A stretch of 60,269 bases of DNA from Alistipes sp. (GTDB taxonomy: Bacteria; Bacteroidota; Bacteroidia; Bacteroidales; Rikenellaceae), in assembly GCA_017558115.1 (NCBI GenBank), contig JAFYWG010000039.1, forward strand, positions 1 to 60,269, in the 5' to 3' direction. Each line of letters begins with the position of its first letter. Within the stretch, counting starts at the first letter, position 1. The notes below the pieces were generated by a model. That model saw only the letters and a list, made by a program, of their open reading frames with translations. It had not been told where the DNA came from and did not search any database. Shown piece after piece: positions 25,603-33,168 of this stretch. Both the position numbers and the translations under genes were made by a program.

Positions 25603-25725
25603 AGCGGTTGGGGGAGCGGTTAGGGAATTTAGGGAGTTTAGGGAGTTTATGGAAATTAGGGAGGGCCGTCCTTAAATTCCTTAATCTCCTTAACTTCCTT
25701 AGCCCCCTTACGCCCCACCCAGTGC
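25603..25725. repeat. Telomere-like TTTAGGGA repeats with C-rich partner half
   Basis: The gap 25528-25804 has no gene. Its 5' half repeats TTAGGGA/TTTAGGGAG units about five times. Its 3' half reads CCTTAAATTCCTTAATCTCC and similar, roughly complementary, so the region could fold into a long imperfect hairpin. Several GGG runs could also form a quadruplex. GTCATCC motifs lie on both sides. A related C-rich version occurs near 58810-58860. Confidence 0.55.
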
Positions 25726-25804
25726 CATCTTATCACACTTTATCACCTATGCAATACTGACACCAGCAACGTCATCCCAGAGGCAATATTTGCTGCTCCA
25801 AATT

Positions 25805-25835
25805 TTTGAGCTTTACACTTTTTTTACTATCTTTG
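25805..25835 (+). promoter_or_regulatory. Promoter of the HI0933-type flavoprotein gene
   Basis: TTTG (25805-25808), 19 nt, TATCTTTG (25828-25835); the ATG follows 19 nt later. Confidence 0.85.
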
Positions 25836-25854
25836 CCTAATTAATTAGTTTTTT

Positions 25855-27105
25855 ATGGCATACGATGTTATAGTTATAGGCGCTGGTGCCGCGGGACTTA
25901 TGGCCGCGGGCACTGCAGCCATGAGCGGTCGCTCGGTGCTCCTCATGGAGAAGATGGAGAAGGCGGGTCGTAAGATTCGCATTACGGGTAAGGGTCGTTG
26001 TAACCTCACTAATGCGCGCCCCGCAGAGGAGTTCCTTGAGAAGGTGCGCGCTAATGCAGACTTCTTCTCGGTAGCCTTCGCCGAGTTCAATAATCGCGCA
26101 ACAATCAAATTCTTCGAGCGCATTGGCGTAAAGCTCGAGACGGAGCGTGGCGAGCGTGTATTCCCTAAGAGTGGTAAGGCGTGGGATATAGCAAACGCCT
26201 TGGTTGACTTCTGCGAGGATAAGGGTGTGAAAATTGTGTACAAGACGCAGGTGACTGCCATCGAGACACTTGGTGGTAAGGTTACGGGTGTGCGCTACCG
26301 CAATAACCGTGGTTTTGAGCGCCGTGAGGAGTGTGACCACGTTATCGTGGCTACGGGTGGCGTGAGCTACCCCTCGACTGGCTCTACGGGTGATGGTTAC
26401 GAGTTCGCTGCAGCCGTGGGTCATAACATCGAGCCCGTGCGTCCTTCGCTTACACCTTTGCAGACATCGCACCCACAGCGCGAGTATCTTAACGGCTTGT
26501 TACTTAAGAATGTGGGTGCTAAACTATACGTCGACAATGAGCTTGTGCAGGAGGAGTTCGGCGAGTTGGGCTTCTCGGAGCGCGGCATAGAGGGTGCTGT
26601 GGCATTGCGCATGAGCCGCGACGCTGTGGATGCTATCATCGACGAGAAGCGTGTCAAGATTATCGTAGACCTTAAGCCTGCGTTGGATGAGGAGACCCTG
26701 CTTGCGCGTATTGATCGCGAGATAGCCGAGATGCAGCCCTCGGAGTTCTTCTCGGAGTTGTTGCGTAAACTTGTGCCAAAGCAGTTGGTGGTACCTCTGG
26801 CTAAGGAGGTGGATTTCCACTCTAAGACATATGTGAGCAAACTCACCGAGGCGGAGAAGATGCGCCTCGTAAAGATATTGAAGGGCATGGCATTCCCTAT
26901 TTCGGATTATGCTCCATTCCAGTTTGCTATCGTAACGGCTGGTGGCGTGGCCTGCGACGAGGTGAATAAGTATACCATGGAGTCGTTGAAAGTCAAGGGC
27001 TTATATTTTGCGGGCGAGGTGCTCGACCTCGATGCTAACACCGGTGGCTACAACATGCAGATTGCCTTCTCTACAGGTCGCCTTGCTGGACAGCTAAAAA
27101 AGTAA
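25855..27105 (+). CDS. HI0933/YhiN-type NAD(P)/FAD-dependent oxidoreductase
   Basis: A 416-aa flavoprotein. The FAD-binding Rossmann motif GAGAAGLMAAGTAA is at the N-terminus. The family signature KAGRKIRITGKGRCNLTN follows, then VIVATGGVSYPSTGSTGDGY, and a second dinucleotide region near the C-terminus (GLYFAGEVLDLDANTGGYN). Relatives include BaiN flavoproteins of gut bacteria, but the physiological substrate is unknown for most members. First gene of a likely three-gene run. Confidence 0.9.
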   Translation: MAYDVIVIGAGAAGLMAAGTAAMSGRSVLLMEKMEKAGRKIRITGKGRCNLTNARPAEEFLEKVRANADFFSVAFAEFNNRATIKFFERIGVKLETERGERVFPKSGKAWDIANALVDFCEDKGVKIVYKTQVTAIETLGGKVTGVRYRNNRGFERREECDHVIVATGGVSYPSTGSTGDGYEFAAAVGHNIEPVRPSLTPLQTSHPQREYLNGLLLKNVGAKLYVDNELVQEEFGELGFSERGIEGAVALRMSRDAVDAIIDEKRVKIIVDLKPALDEETLLARIDREIAEMQPSEFFSELLRKLVPKQLVVPLAKEVDFHSKTYVSKLTEAEKMRLVKILKGMAFPISDYAPFQFAIVTAGGVACDEVNKYTMESLKVKGLYFAGEVLDLDANTGGYNMQIAFSTGRLAGQLKK

Positions 27106-27116
27106 AATGGGGTAGT

Positions 27117-27629
27117 ATGAAACGTTCGGGACGTACACTTAAAGCAAGGCTCTACGGACTTAAGCACCTATCGTCACGCATAAAGCGCGCGCGCTTCTTC
27201 CGTGGCCATGGCGTGCACTCACCATACGTATATAACATCGTGCGTAAGGTGTTTATGCAGTGTAAGCTCGTGGCTCAACGTGATGACCTCTACGAGGCAC
27301 TCAAGGGTTGTGGCGTCGCCGAGCGTAGATGTGTGCAGTTGCAAAACCTTGTGGAGCATTGCGGCTACGACGAGTGGAAAATTGATACTATAGAGGCGTG
27401 CGACTTCCTTGTCTGCACACTTGCTACTACCTACGACATGCTGCAGCCATATGTGGACTATGCCCGCGAGCATGGCATCACGCTCTGCATAATGGATCCC
27501 TATAACAATGCTAACCGCTGGGAGGTATGTCGCAGTATCGTGGAGAATCACCCCTCGACAACGGTAGATAACAGAGCCTACCTCTTGGTGTTTAACAACC
27601 ACTTGCCTAAGCAGGTGTTCATATTGTAA
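27117..27629 (+). CDS. Short relative of Bacteroidota methyltransferases
   Basis: A 170-aa basic protein. Residues about 28-42 (RGHGVHSPYVYNIVRKVF) match the N-terminal signature (HGVHSPFVY) of a Bacteroidota class-I methyltransferase family. Those proteins are usually about 230-260 aa and continue into a SAM-binding glycine loop. Here no GxGxG motif is present and the middle is short, so the protein is probably not an active methyltransferase. It follows the flavoprotein gene by 11 bp and precedes the adenosyltransferase gene by 21 bp. Confidence 0.6.
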   Translation: MKRSGRTLKARLYGLKHLSSRIKRARFFRGHGVHSPYVYNIVRKVFMQCKLVAQRDDLYEALKGCGVAERRCVQLQNLVEHCGYDEWKIDTIEACDFLVCTLATTYDMLQPYVDYAREHGITLCIMDPYNNANRWEVCRSIVENHPSTTVDNRAYLLVFNNHLPKQVFIL

Positions 27630-27650
27630 TTGTACTAAACACAGATTGTT

Positions 27651-28202
27651 ATGAAGATATATACAAAGACTGGAGATGCTGGCACCACCTCGCTTATTGG
27701 TGGCGAGCGCGTAGCAAAGTGTGACCCTCGTGTTGAGGCCTACGGCACGGTGGATGAGCTTATGGCCTTCGTGGCATTGCTCACCGACACGCTGACTGAG
27801 GATGCGCGCACCGCGACGCTTGTTGAGCCTCTGCAACGCATAGAGTCGCAGCTTATGACCGCCTCGGCGCTCTTTGCCGTGGGCAAGGGTGGCGAGGGTA
27901 AGGTTGCCCCGATAGCCGAGGAGTGCATTACGGAGCTCGAGGAGCTTATCGATGCCATGCAGTCGGAGATTCCCGCAATCACTAAGTTCACTATCCCTGG
28001 TGGTCACAAGGCTGTGTCGTTGTGTCATGTATGCCGCACCGTGTGCCGTAGGGCTGAGCGTGCTGCGCTGCGTGCACAGGAGGTTGCTGAGGTCGATGCA
28101 CAGGCATTGAAGTATTTGAATCGCCTCTCGGACTACCTATATACGCTTGGTCGCGTGGTTGCTGAGCGCTTGAAGGTCGAGGAGCGCCTCTGGATACCAT
28201 AG
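27651..28202 (+). CDS. PduO-type corrinoid adenosyltransferase
   Basis: A 183-aa enzyme. MKIYTKTGDAGTTSLIGG is the ATP-binding N-terminal motif of PduO-type ATP:cob(I)alamin adenosyltransferases. VCRTVCRRAER and LSDYLYTLGRVVAE supply the conserved Arg and Asn-region helices. It makes adenosylcobalamin in the cytoplasm. This fits the possible cobalamin importer at 449-3362, but the two loci are 24 kb apart. Confidence 0.93.
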   Translation: MKIYTKTGDAGTTSLIGGERVAKCDPRVEAYGTVDELMAFVALLTDTLTEDARTATLVEPLQRIESQLMTASALFAVGKGGEGKVAPIAEECITELEELIDAMQSEIPAITKFTIPGGHKAVSLCHVCRTVCRRAERAALRAQEVAEVDAQALKYLNRLSDYLYTLGRVVAERLKVEERLWIP

Positions 28203-28232
28203 CCAAAATCGGCTGACGTTCAAAGATTTTGG
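28203..28232 (+). terminator. Weak hairpin after the adenosyltransferase gene
   Basis: CCAAAATC/GATTTTGG form an 8-bp stem around a 14-nt loop directly after the stop codon. No T tract follows, so termination is uncertain. Confidence 0.35.
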
Positions 28233-28242
28233 GTGGAGACTA

Positions 28243-28271
28243 TTGCAAATATAAATTTTTTTATACATTTG
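28243..28271 (+). promoter_or_regulatory. Promoter of the DUF2795 gene
   Basis: TTG (28243-28245), 18 nt, TACATTTG (28264-28271); the leader is about 58 nt. Confidence 0.65.
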
Positions 28272-28334
28272 CATGCTAATTCGGCAAAAATGGCCGTTTA
28301 TGACAGGAAATTAACTTAAAAACAGAATAACACT

Positions 28335-28556
28335 ATGTATTGGACATTGGAGCTTGCATCGAAGTTGGAGGATGCACCATGGCCCGCAACAAAGGAGGAG
28401 CTTATCGACTACGCTGTTCGTTCGGGCGCACCACTTGAGGTATTGGAGAACCTTCAGGAGATTGAGGATGAGGGAGATATCTACGAGAGTATCGAGGACA
28501 TCTGGCCCGACTATCCCTCAAAGGATGACTTCTTCTTTAACGAGGAGGAGTATTAA
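28335..28556 (+). CDS. DUF2795 small acidic protein
   Basis: A 73-aa protein, MYWTLELASKLEDAPWPATKEELIDYAVRSG in the DUF2795 pattern, with a strongly acidic tail (DDFFFNEEEY). The family is widespread and conserved in Bacteroidota and of unknown function; the fold is small and helical. It has its own promoter and a strong terminator, so it is monocistronic. Confidence 0.88.
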   Translation: MYWTLELASKLEDAPWPATKEELIDYAVRSGAPLEVLENLQEIEDEGDIYESIEDIWPDYPSKDDFFFNEEEY

Positions 28557-28598
28557 GAGGTTGAGAAAGGTTAAAAACCTAAATATCAACAATTTACA

Positions 28599-28632
28599 AA
28601 GACCGATTGGGCAGTCCAGTCGGTCTTTTTTT
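28599..28632 (+). terminator. DUF2795 terminator; copy 1 of cassette-2 boundary hairpin
   Basis: The stem AAGACCGA/TCGGTCTT encloses a loop containing TTGGGCAGTCCAG, followed by seven T. The 25-bp core (28601-28625) recurs exactly at 31911-31935 in the same orientation. Confidence 0.88.
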
Positions 28633-28862
28633 GCCCAAAAACTACCTAAAAACTACCCAAAATTGAGCGAAAACTGCCCAAATACTGCCCTGAAACTATT
28701 ACCAAATCCCCCTAAAAATAAGAGTAGTAAGTGAGGGGTGGCACACTGCCCAAACACTGCCCAGACGCTCTGCAAGGCACTTTTTGCAAGAAAGCGAGCA
28801 ACTCTGAAAAACCGCTCTTTGAGGTCAAAAACTTACCCATAATTTCCCGCTTTCACTGCCCA
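28633..28862 (+). repeat. ACTGCCC/ACTACCC repeats downstream of the hairpin
   Basis: ACTGCCC occurs at 28673, 28684, 28745, 28756 and 28855, and ACTACC(C) twice more near 28650. Each ACTGCCC is the exact complement of GGGCAGT in the preceding hairpin loop. The wider stretch 28633-29045 has no convincing gene. Confidence 0.6.
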
Positions 28863-29045
28863 GTGAACGAAAAGACTATATGTTACTACGCTGATACTAC
28901 TATATTTAAGTGTGTAGTAGCAGGGGCGCTTGTCGAACTTTCTGCCGAGCATGTAAAATTTTTTTCGCAAAATCATTGAATATTTTAGGGTTGTTTGTTA
29001 TGTATAAGAGGGAAGTATAACAACACAATAAATTATATTAAAGTT

Positions 29046-29594
29046 ATGGAGAAAGAATTTAGATTTAGAGGTCCAGGTAATCTGCCGATTATACCACCAC
29101 TCGAAGAGAGTGATGAAATAGAAGAGCGCGACGAGCAGAGTGCAATGACAGAAGATAAGAAGCATTCAGACCGCTACTTTCTGCAATATAAGTATATCCC
29201 CGACTTGGTCGCTGATATGTTGAGTGGGAAAATCTCTGTTGATGATCTGATGGACAAAGATTGGTGGGAGTGTAGTATCCAATTGTTCAAGGATATGAAC
29301 TTTTACTTCGAGTGGGATGAGTTGCATTGCGACAAAATAAAGGTCGATGATGATTATGAGATGGTGGTTTATACATTCCCAAAACCGAGACAAACTCCTG
29401 ATGCCGCCTATGGTGCTGCGCTGATAAATATCACAAATAACAGTGCTATATATTACACATTGGAATACTCGTTCGGTGAGAAATGGATGTTGTGTAGTAT
29501 GAATCAAGGAACGCATCGCAATTACGGCGAGGTCGAGAACCTAGGGTTGGAAAACTTCATAGAATTGGTGTCAGAAAAGGCGAAAGAATTTTAA
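29046..29594 (+). CDS. Hypothetical acidic protein
   Basis: From ATG 29046 this gives 182 aa (MEKEFRFRGPGNLPIIPPLEES...), rich in Asp, Glu and aromatic residues, with no signal peptide or membrane segment. I do not recognise a family. An upstream Met at 28995 is possible but has no better context. Base composition is AT-rich compared with the core genes, in keeping with the surrounding accessory cassette. It lies just upstream of the second rod RNA. Confidence 0.6.
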   Translation: MEKEFRFRGPGNLPIIPPLEESDEIEERDEQSAMTEDKKHSDRYFLQYKYIPDLVADMLSGKISVDDLMDKDWWECSIQLFKDMNFYFEWDELHCDKIKVDDDYEMVVYTFPKPRQTPDAAYGAALINITNNSAIYYTLEYSFGEKWMLCSMNQGTHRNYGEVENLGLENFIELVSEKAKEF

Positions 29595-29625
29595 GACTAT
29601 TTTTATGCGATACCCCGATAAAGTG

Positions 29626-29656
29626 TTGTTCAAATGAAAAACATTTTGTATCTTTG
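29626..29656 (+). promoter_or_regulatory. Promoter of rod RNA copy 2
   Basis: TTG (29626-29628), 20 nt, TATCTTTG (29649-29656). Same arrangement as the promoter of rod RNA copy 1. Confidence 0.78.
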
Positions 29657-29661
29657 TTATG

Positions 29662-29915
29662 CTTAACGCCGCTATAGGCGTGGAGTAGAACATTTTTTTG
29701 AAAGTGTTTTCGTATTGTCCGAAGTAGGAAATGTGGTAGTTTCAAGACTGAGGGACGGCGAACAACACTCTTCCTTGTATAGCTATGTGGCGGTATACGT
29801 TCTGCATACCTACCTCATACTATCCAAGTGTGGGGTATCGCATCGTTTATTGTTGTTACAGGTCTTTCCACAGCCTCCTACTTGATAAACGAAAGTCAGC
29901 TCCACACTTTCTTTG
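29662..29915 (+). ncRNA. Rod-shaped structured RNA, copy 2
   Basis: After a 5' hairpin ACGCC/GGCGT come nested helices: 29700-29707/29904-29911 (GAAAGTGT), 29708-29712/29890-29894 (TTTCG), 29722-29729/29876-29883 (AAGTAGGA), 29732-29736/29868-29872 (TGTGG), 29744-29749/29861-29866 (AAGACT, one G-U), 29765-29769/29827-29831 (ACACT) and an apical GGTAT/ATACC. Layout equals that of the RNA at 11790-12033, but most helix bases differ while pairing is kept. GTGTGGGGTAT near the inner loop and GAAAGTGT at the base are identical. The nuclease gene begins about 55 nt downstream. Ends are estimated. Confidence 0.72.
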
Positions 29916-29967
29916 TATATATACTAACCATCCATCTCGGAGCTCGGTGGTCTTAATATGAAAAAGC

Positions 29968-31188
29968 ATGAATGAACCTCAGGTAGAATCATATACATAT
30001 GAGGGCATTGTTAATGATATTATTGCATTCAATAATGATCAGATAGTGCAACGCTTGCGTAATATATATTACAATCAAAATCTTCCGGAAATATTTGCAG
30101 TAAGCCGACGAGAGTTGAGTCATAGTTCGTTTTTAGCATGGTTGTTTACTAGTTCTGCGAATCATGGATTTGGTGTATTGCCTTTAAATCTTTTGCTAGA
30201 GTTATTCATCCTTAAAGGACGCCATAAAGGATTACTATCAGACAAATTGACAAATGCTATAATCACTCGCAGTTTTCATATTTCAGAATGTTCTGCCGTT
30301 ACCGAGGAGAGTGTAACTACAAAGAAGGCAAAAGGAAGAGCGGATATAGTACTGACATGTAATGTGGATTTCCCCGACCAATCTCTGGATAAACTGAAAA
30401 TCGTGATTGAAAATAAGGTTTATTCTGACGAGCATAGTAGTCAAACGCAGACATATTTCGAATACTATGAAAGCATTAGGTCGAAAAACGAGTCGGTTTT
30501 GTATGTGTTCCTCACACCACCTACTGTTACTTCTGGCGCTGAATGTGAACAGTTTGTTCATATTACATATCAGGATCTACTAGATCATATTTTTGAGCCG
30601 TTACGTCGCCAACCAGATATAAACCAACGAACAAAATTCATATTAGACGAGTATATAAATAGTCTTAGTATTCCGTCACATACAGTTGAGGAAAATAGTA
30701 GCACACATATTCAAACATCAATATTGGCAATAGGTATGGAAGAAAAAGAACTCCTACAATCATTTTGGGAAAAACATAACAGATTGATAATAGCTGCGTT
30801 GAATGCAATGTCTGGGGACAATGATGAGGCGAAAAAATTAATTAATAACTTGAGTAAGAAAGATTTTACTAAATACAAGGTCAATGGAGAAGGTCCCTAT
30901 TATAAGAGAAGAATGGTTGAAGCAGTGGTGAATCTTTATTTAAAAGAACACCAAGACTCTAGTTTAGATGACCTAAAAAGTGTATTCCCAGATGAACTCC
31001 AGGGTGGCTCGTTAGGTGTTATTCGTACCACTGAAGACACGATAAAAGATAAAACAAGATATTTTGAATCTATTCATCCAAAGACCAACGTTAAATTCTT
31101 TATTTCTAATCAATGGGGACCTAACATTGAGAACTTTGTTAATCATGTAAATACATTAAATATTGGTATTCATATAGAAAAGTGCTAA
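29968..31188 (+). CDS. PD-(D/E)XK nuclease family protein
   Basis: A 406-aa protein. SRRELSHSSFLAWLF precedes a PD-(D/E)XK core: GRADIVL (Asp) then KIVIENKVYSDEHSSQTQTYFEYY, which supplies the E-x-K and the downstream Gln typical of this family (PDDEXK_4-like). The C-terminal 200 residues are not recognised. Such proteins are scattered in Bacteroidota accessory regions and some serve in DNA defence; no methylase or partner is seen here. The upstream structured RNA may be its leader. The gene is AT-rich. Confidence 0.78.
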   Translation: MNEPQVESYTYEGIVNDIIAFNNDQIVQRLRNIYYNQNLPEIFAVSRRELSHSSFLAWLFTSSANHGFGVLPLNLLLELFILKGRHKGLLSDKLTNAIITRSFHISECSAVTEESVTTKKAKGRADIVLTCNVDFPDQSLDKLKIVIENKVYSDEHSSQTQTYFEYYESIRSKNESVLYVFLTPPTVTSGAECEQFVHITYQDLLDHIFEPLRRQPDINQRTKFILDEYINSLSIPSHTVEENSSTHIQTSILAIGMEEKELLQSFWEKHNRLIIAALNAMSGDNDEAKKLINNLSKKDFTKYKVNGEGPYYKRRMVEAVVNLYLKEHQDSSLDDLKSVFPDELQGGSLGVIRTTEDTIKDKTRYFESIHPKTNVKFFISNQWGPNIENFVNHVNTLNIGIHIEKC

Positions 31189-31333
31189 GATAAATAATGG
31201 GAGGTCTATTGAGGTCCTAGATGGTCATAAGACAGCATATTCATATAGTATGGTCGACGATGACGACGAGTGGGATGATGACGAGGAGGAAGATGTAGAG
31301 GAAGAGGAGTGCTGCGAGGATGAGGAGGAATAG
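31189..31333 (+). pseudogene. Possible remnant encoding an acidic protein tail
   Basis: Directly after the nuclease stop another frame reads RSIEVLDGHKTAYSYSMV and then a run of Asp and Glu ending ECCEDEEE before TAG at 31331. There is no start codon in good context, so it looks like the 3' end of a lost gene. It could also be chance in purine-rich sequence. Confidence 0.3.
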
Positions 31334-31362
31334 GAAGAGTTATATGTGAATTAGCAGATGAG

Positions 31363-31384
31363 ATTATCTACTTAAGTAGATAAT
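31363..31384. promoter_or_regulatory. 22-bp perfect palindrome
   Basis: ATTATCTACTT mirrored by AAGTAGATAAT is a perfect palindrome, 75 nt before the ATG at 31459. It could be an operator for a dimeric regulator, or a hairpin. Confidence 0.45.
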
Positions 31385-31458
31385 TACAAAATATATTGAA
31401 TTTTTGCGACTTTTTTTGTTATGTATACATACAGGAAAAAGTATTAATTTATCTGATT

Positions 31459-31890
31459 ATGACCACGACCATAATAATATCACAAGCAGTAGAATGGCTC
31501 AAAAAAATGGGCGTTAAGGTTGAGTTAAATACAGAACTCAATCAATACGAATTTGAGTATGGGGATGCATTTGTAATAATGCATGCTGACACTCCCGAAG
31601 GGGTATTATCGTTCACCTGTCCGTATGGTTTTGAGGATGAGACATCTACAATGAATAGAGCTATTTTCGACATGGCAAAAGGTTGGTGGAGTGAGTATAC
31701 CTCCACTGAGTATTGCTTTTGTGAGTTTGTCGATAATGATTGCGCTTTTGTATGTTGTTTATATGGCAAAAACAATGCGACTGCGCTACGAAAAAATGAG
31801 CTAATCGAGATGCTTAACGATGCAGTAAGTAAATGGGAGTTGTTAATTTTTGCTATATCTATTGCAGAAAATACTATTCAAAAGGCTTAA
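31459..31890 (+). CDS. Hypothetical protein in accessory cassette
   Basis: 143 aa from ATG 31459 (MTTTIIISQAVEWLKKMG). A longer in-frame start at 31396 exists but adds an unlikely N-terminus. It is mixed alpha/beta and acidic in the middle, with no signal peptide and no recognised family. AT-rich. The gene ends 20 nt before the second boundary hairpin, which probably terminates it. Confidence 0.55.
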   Translation: MTTTIIISQAVEWLKKMGVKVELNTELNQYEFEYGDAFVIMHADTPEGVLSFTCPYGFEDETSTMNRAIFDMAKGWWSEYTSTEYCFCEFVDNDCAFVCCLYGKNNATALRKNELIEMLNDAVSKWELLIFAISIAENTIQKA

Positions 31891-31909
31891 CGAATCATAA
31901 GGTAATGCA

Positions 31910-31942
31910 TGACCGATTGGGCAGTCCAGTCGGTCATTTTTT
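31910..31942 (+). terminator. Copy 2 of cassette-2 boundary hairpin
   Basis: Exact copy of the 25-bp core at 28601, followed by A and seven T. Downstream come ACTACCCC and ACTGCCCTG, as after copy 1, so similarity extends beyond the stem. Confidence 0.87.
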
Positions 31943-31978
31943 TGTCTAAATACTACCCCAAAAACTGCCCTGACACAA

Positions 31979-32015
31979 ACAAAAAAAGATCTGCCAGCAT
32001 TTACGCTGGCAGATC
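31979..32015 (-). terminator. Terminator of the SH3 lipoprotein gene
   Basis: A 12-bp perfect stem AGATCTGCCAGC/GCTGGCAGATCT with loop GTAAAT on the minus strand, followed by TTTTTTT. Confidence 0.9.
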
Positions 32016-32063
32016 TATTATATTGGATTGCAAAAGCAGTCCTAAAATTTTTCTTACTAATGA

Positions 32064-32846
32064 TTATTTACAGTACTTATAACCATTAATGATAATAGCA
32101 TTATCTGTTACAGTACAAACGTGAGTCTTGCCATCTTCATACTCGAGGATGATGTCGCTGCCAGAGAGATGCCATTTGCCACTTGCCTCCATGCTTAGAT
32201 AACCTGACATATAAAAATCGCCTTTGCTCTCGATTGTACATGAGTCACAATGTGCGTTTTCATCACACCATGCCCACTCGCCAACAACTGCAGAGGCATC
32301 GATATATACAGGGTCAGAAGGATATGACTGAGTATCTGCGCTCCAAATGTAGCCCTCAATACCATTTACACGTACCTTAGTCCACTTGCCCTCAATGCTA
32401 AGCAACTCGGCAGCCTCTCCGTTACGCAATATGCCTAACACCTGAGACGTAGTTGAAGCCCCTGCACGTACGTTGAGATAGCCATCGTAGCTATTTGAGT
32501 ATACCATAGGCACATCGCTCTCATAATCATAATCTTCGTAGTACTCTTCACCACATTCGTAGTATGTAGAACCTACATCATCCAAAACATAAGCACGCTC
32601 AGGGTCTTTGTCAAGCACCTCCATAAGCTCTTCACTCTGCTTCTCATCTAATGAGAGAACCCACTTCTCATAATCAATATAATGCTCTATGGCCGTTTCA
32701 TAATCATCTGCCTCAACAGCTTTGTCCATCTTTGCAACATACTCCCAAAGCTGATCCTCGATTGACTTAGGCTCCTCCTTAGCATTACCGCCACCGCATG
32801 CTACAACGAGCGATGCGACAGCCAAAATAGCAAATAATTTCTTCAT
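32064..32846 (-). CDS. SH3-domain lipoprotein
   Basis: 260 aa. The lipoprotein signal is MKKLFAILAVASLVVACGGG (lipid Cys at 17). A helical acidic segment (about 25-110) follows, then a bacterial SH3 domain (about 118-170; GYLNVRAGASTTSQVLGIL, the N-V-R-x-G-x-S signature). A C-terminal lipocalin-like strand region begins at VVGEWAWCDE. It is probably anchored in the outer or inner membrane, binding peptidoglycan or protein. The family is common in gut Bacteroidales; function unknown. Confidence 0.82.
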   Translation of the reverse strand: MKKLFAILAVASLVVACGGGNAKEEPKSIEDQLWEYVAKMDKAVEADDYETAIEHYIDYEKWVLSLDEKQSEELMEVLDKDPERAYVLDDVGSTYYECGEEYYEDYDYESDVPMVYSNSYDGYLNVRAGASTTSQVLGILRNGEAAELLSIEGKWTKVRVNGIEGYIWSADTQSYPSDPVYIDASAVVGEWAWCDENAHCDSCTIESKGDFYMSGYLSMEASGKWHLSGSDIILEYEDGKTHVCTVTDNAIIINGYKYCK

Positions 32847-32899
32847 AGTTTAATAGTGTTTAAGTTATTATTTAGTTTGTTTAGTTTTTAGAGCTAACA

Positions 32900-32907
32900 C
32901 AAATATA
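32900..32907 (-). promoter_or_regulatory. -7 box of the SH3 lipoprotein gene
   Basis: Minus strand TATATTTG, 53 nt before the ATG. No -33 TTTG at normal distance. The rest of the 320-nt divergent gap to cyd is AT-rich with no gene seen. Confidence 0.55.
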
Positions 32908-33113
32908 ATAAATTTTTTTCTATGTAGGCCATATACACACAAAAAAAGAGTGCTTTTACTGATTTTTTGACACTCGTTATATAAATGTAACTAACGCAAT
33001 GTTAATTTATCAAGGAGGGTAAGAATGCAGAAAGTGGCAGACTTTGCCCATAAGGCAAAGATGCAATTTTTTTCAAAATTTACTGCTAAGTATAAAAATT
33101 GTTATGGAAAATG

Positions 33114-33144
33114 TTTGTTTATGTGAGAAATATATGTATTTTTG
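33114..33144 (+). promoter_or_regulatory. Promoter of the cytochrome bd operon
   Basis: TTTG (33114-33117), 19 nt, TATTTTTG (33137-33144). The ATG of the small gene follows at 33169. Confidence 0.82.
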
Positions 33145-33168
33145 TTTCGAGAATTTAGGTGTTATATT

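Noticed and set aside
28731-28979. 82-codon frame MRGGTLPKHCPDAL...
   Set aside because: It is composed of the ACTGCCC repeats, has no good start signal and resembles no protein.
28995-29045. Earlier start of the hypothetical protein at 28995
   Set aside because: The extra 17 residues (MLCIRGKYNN...) are AT-driven, and the ATG at 29046 gives a more natural acidic N-terminus; not decisive.
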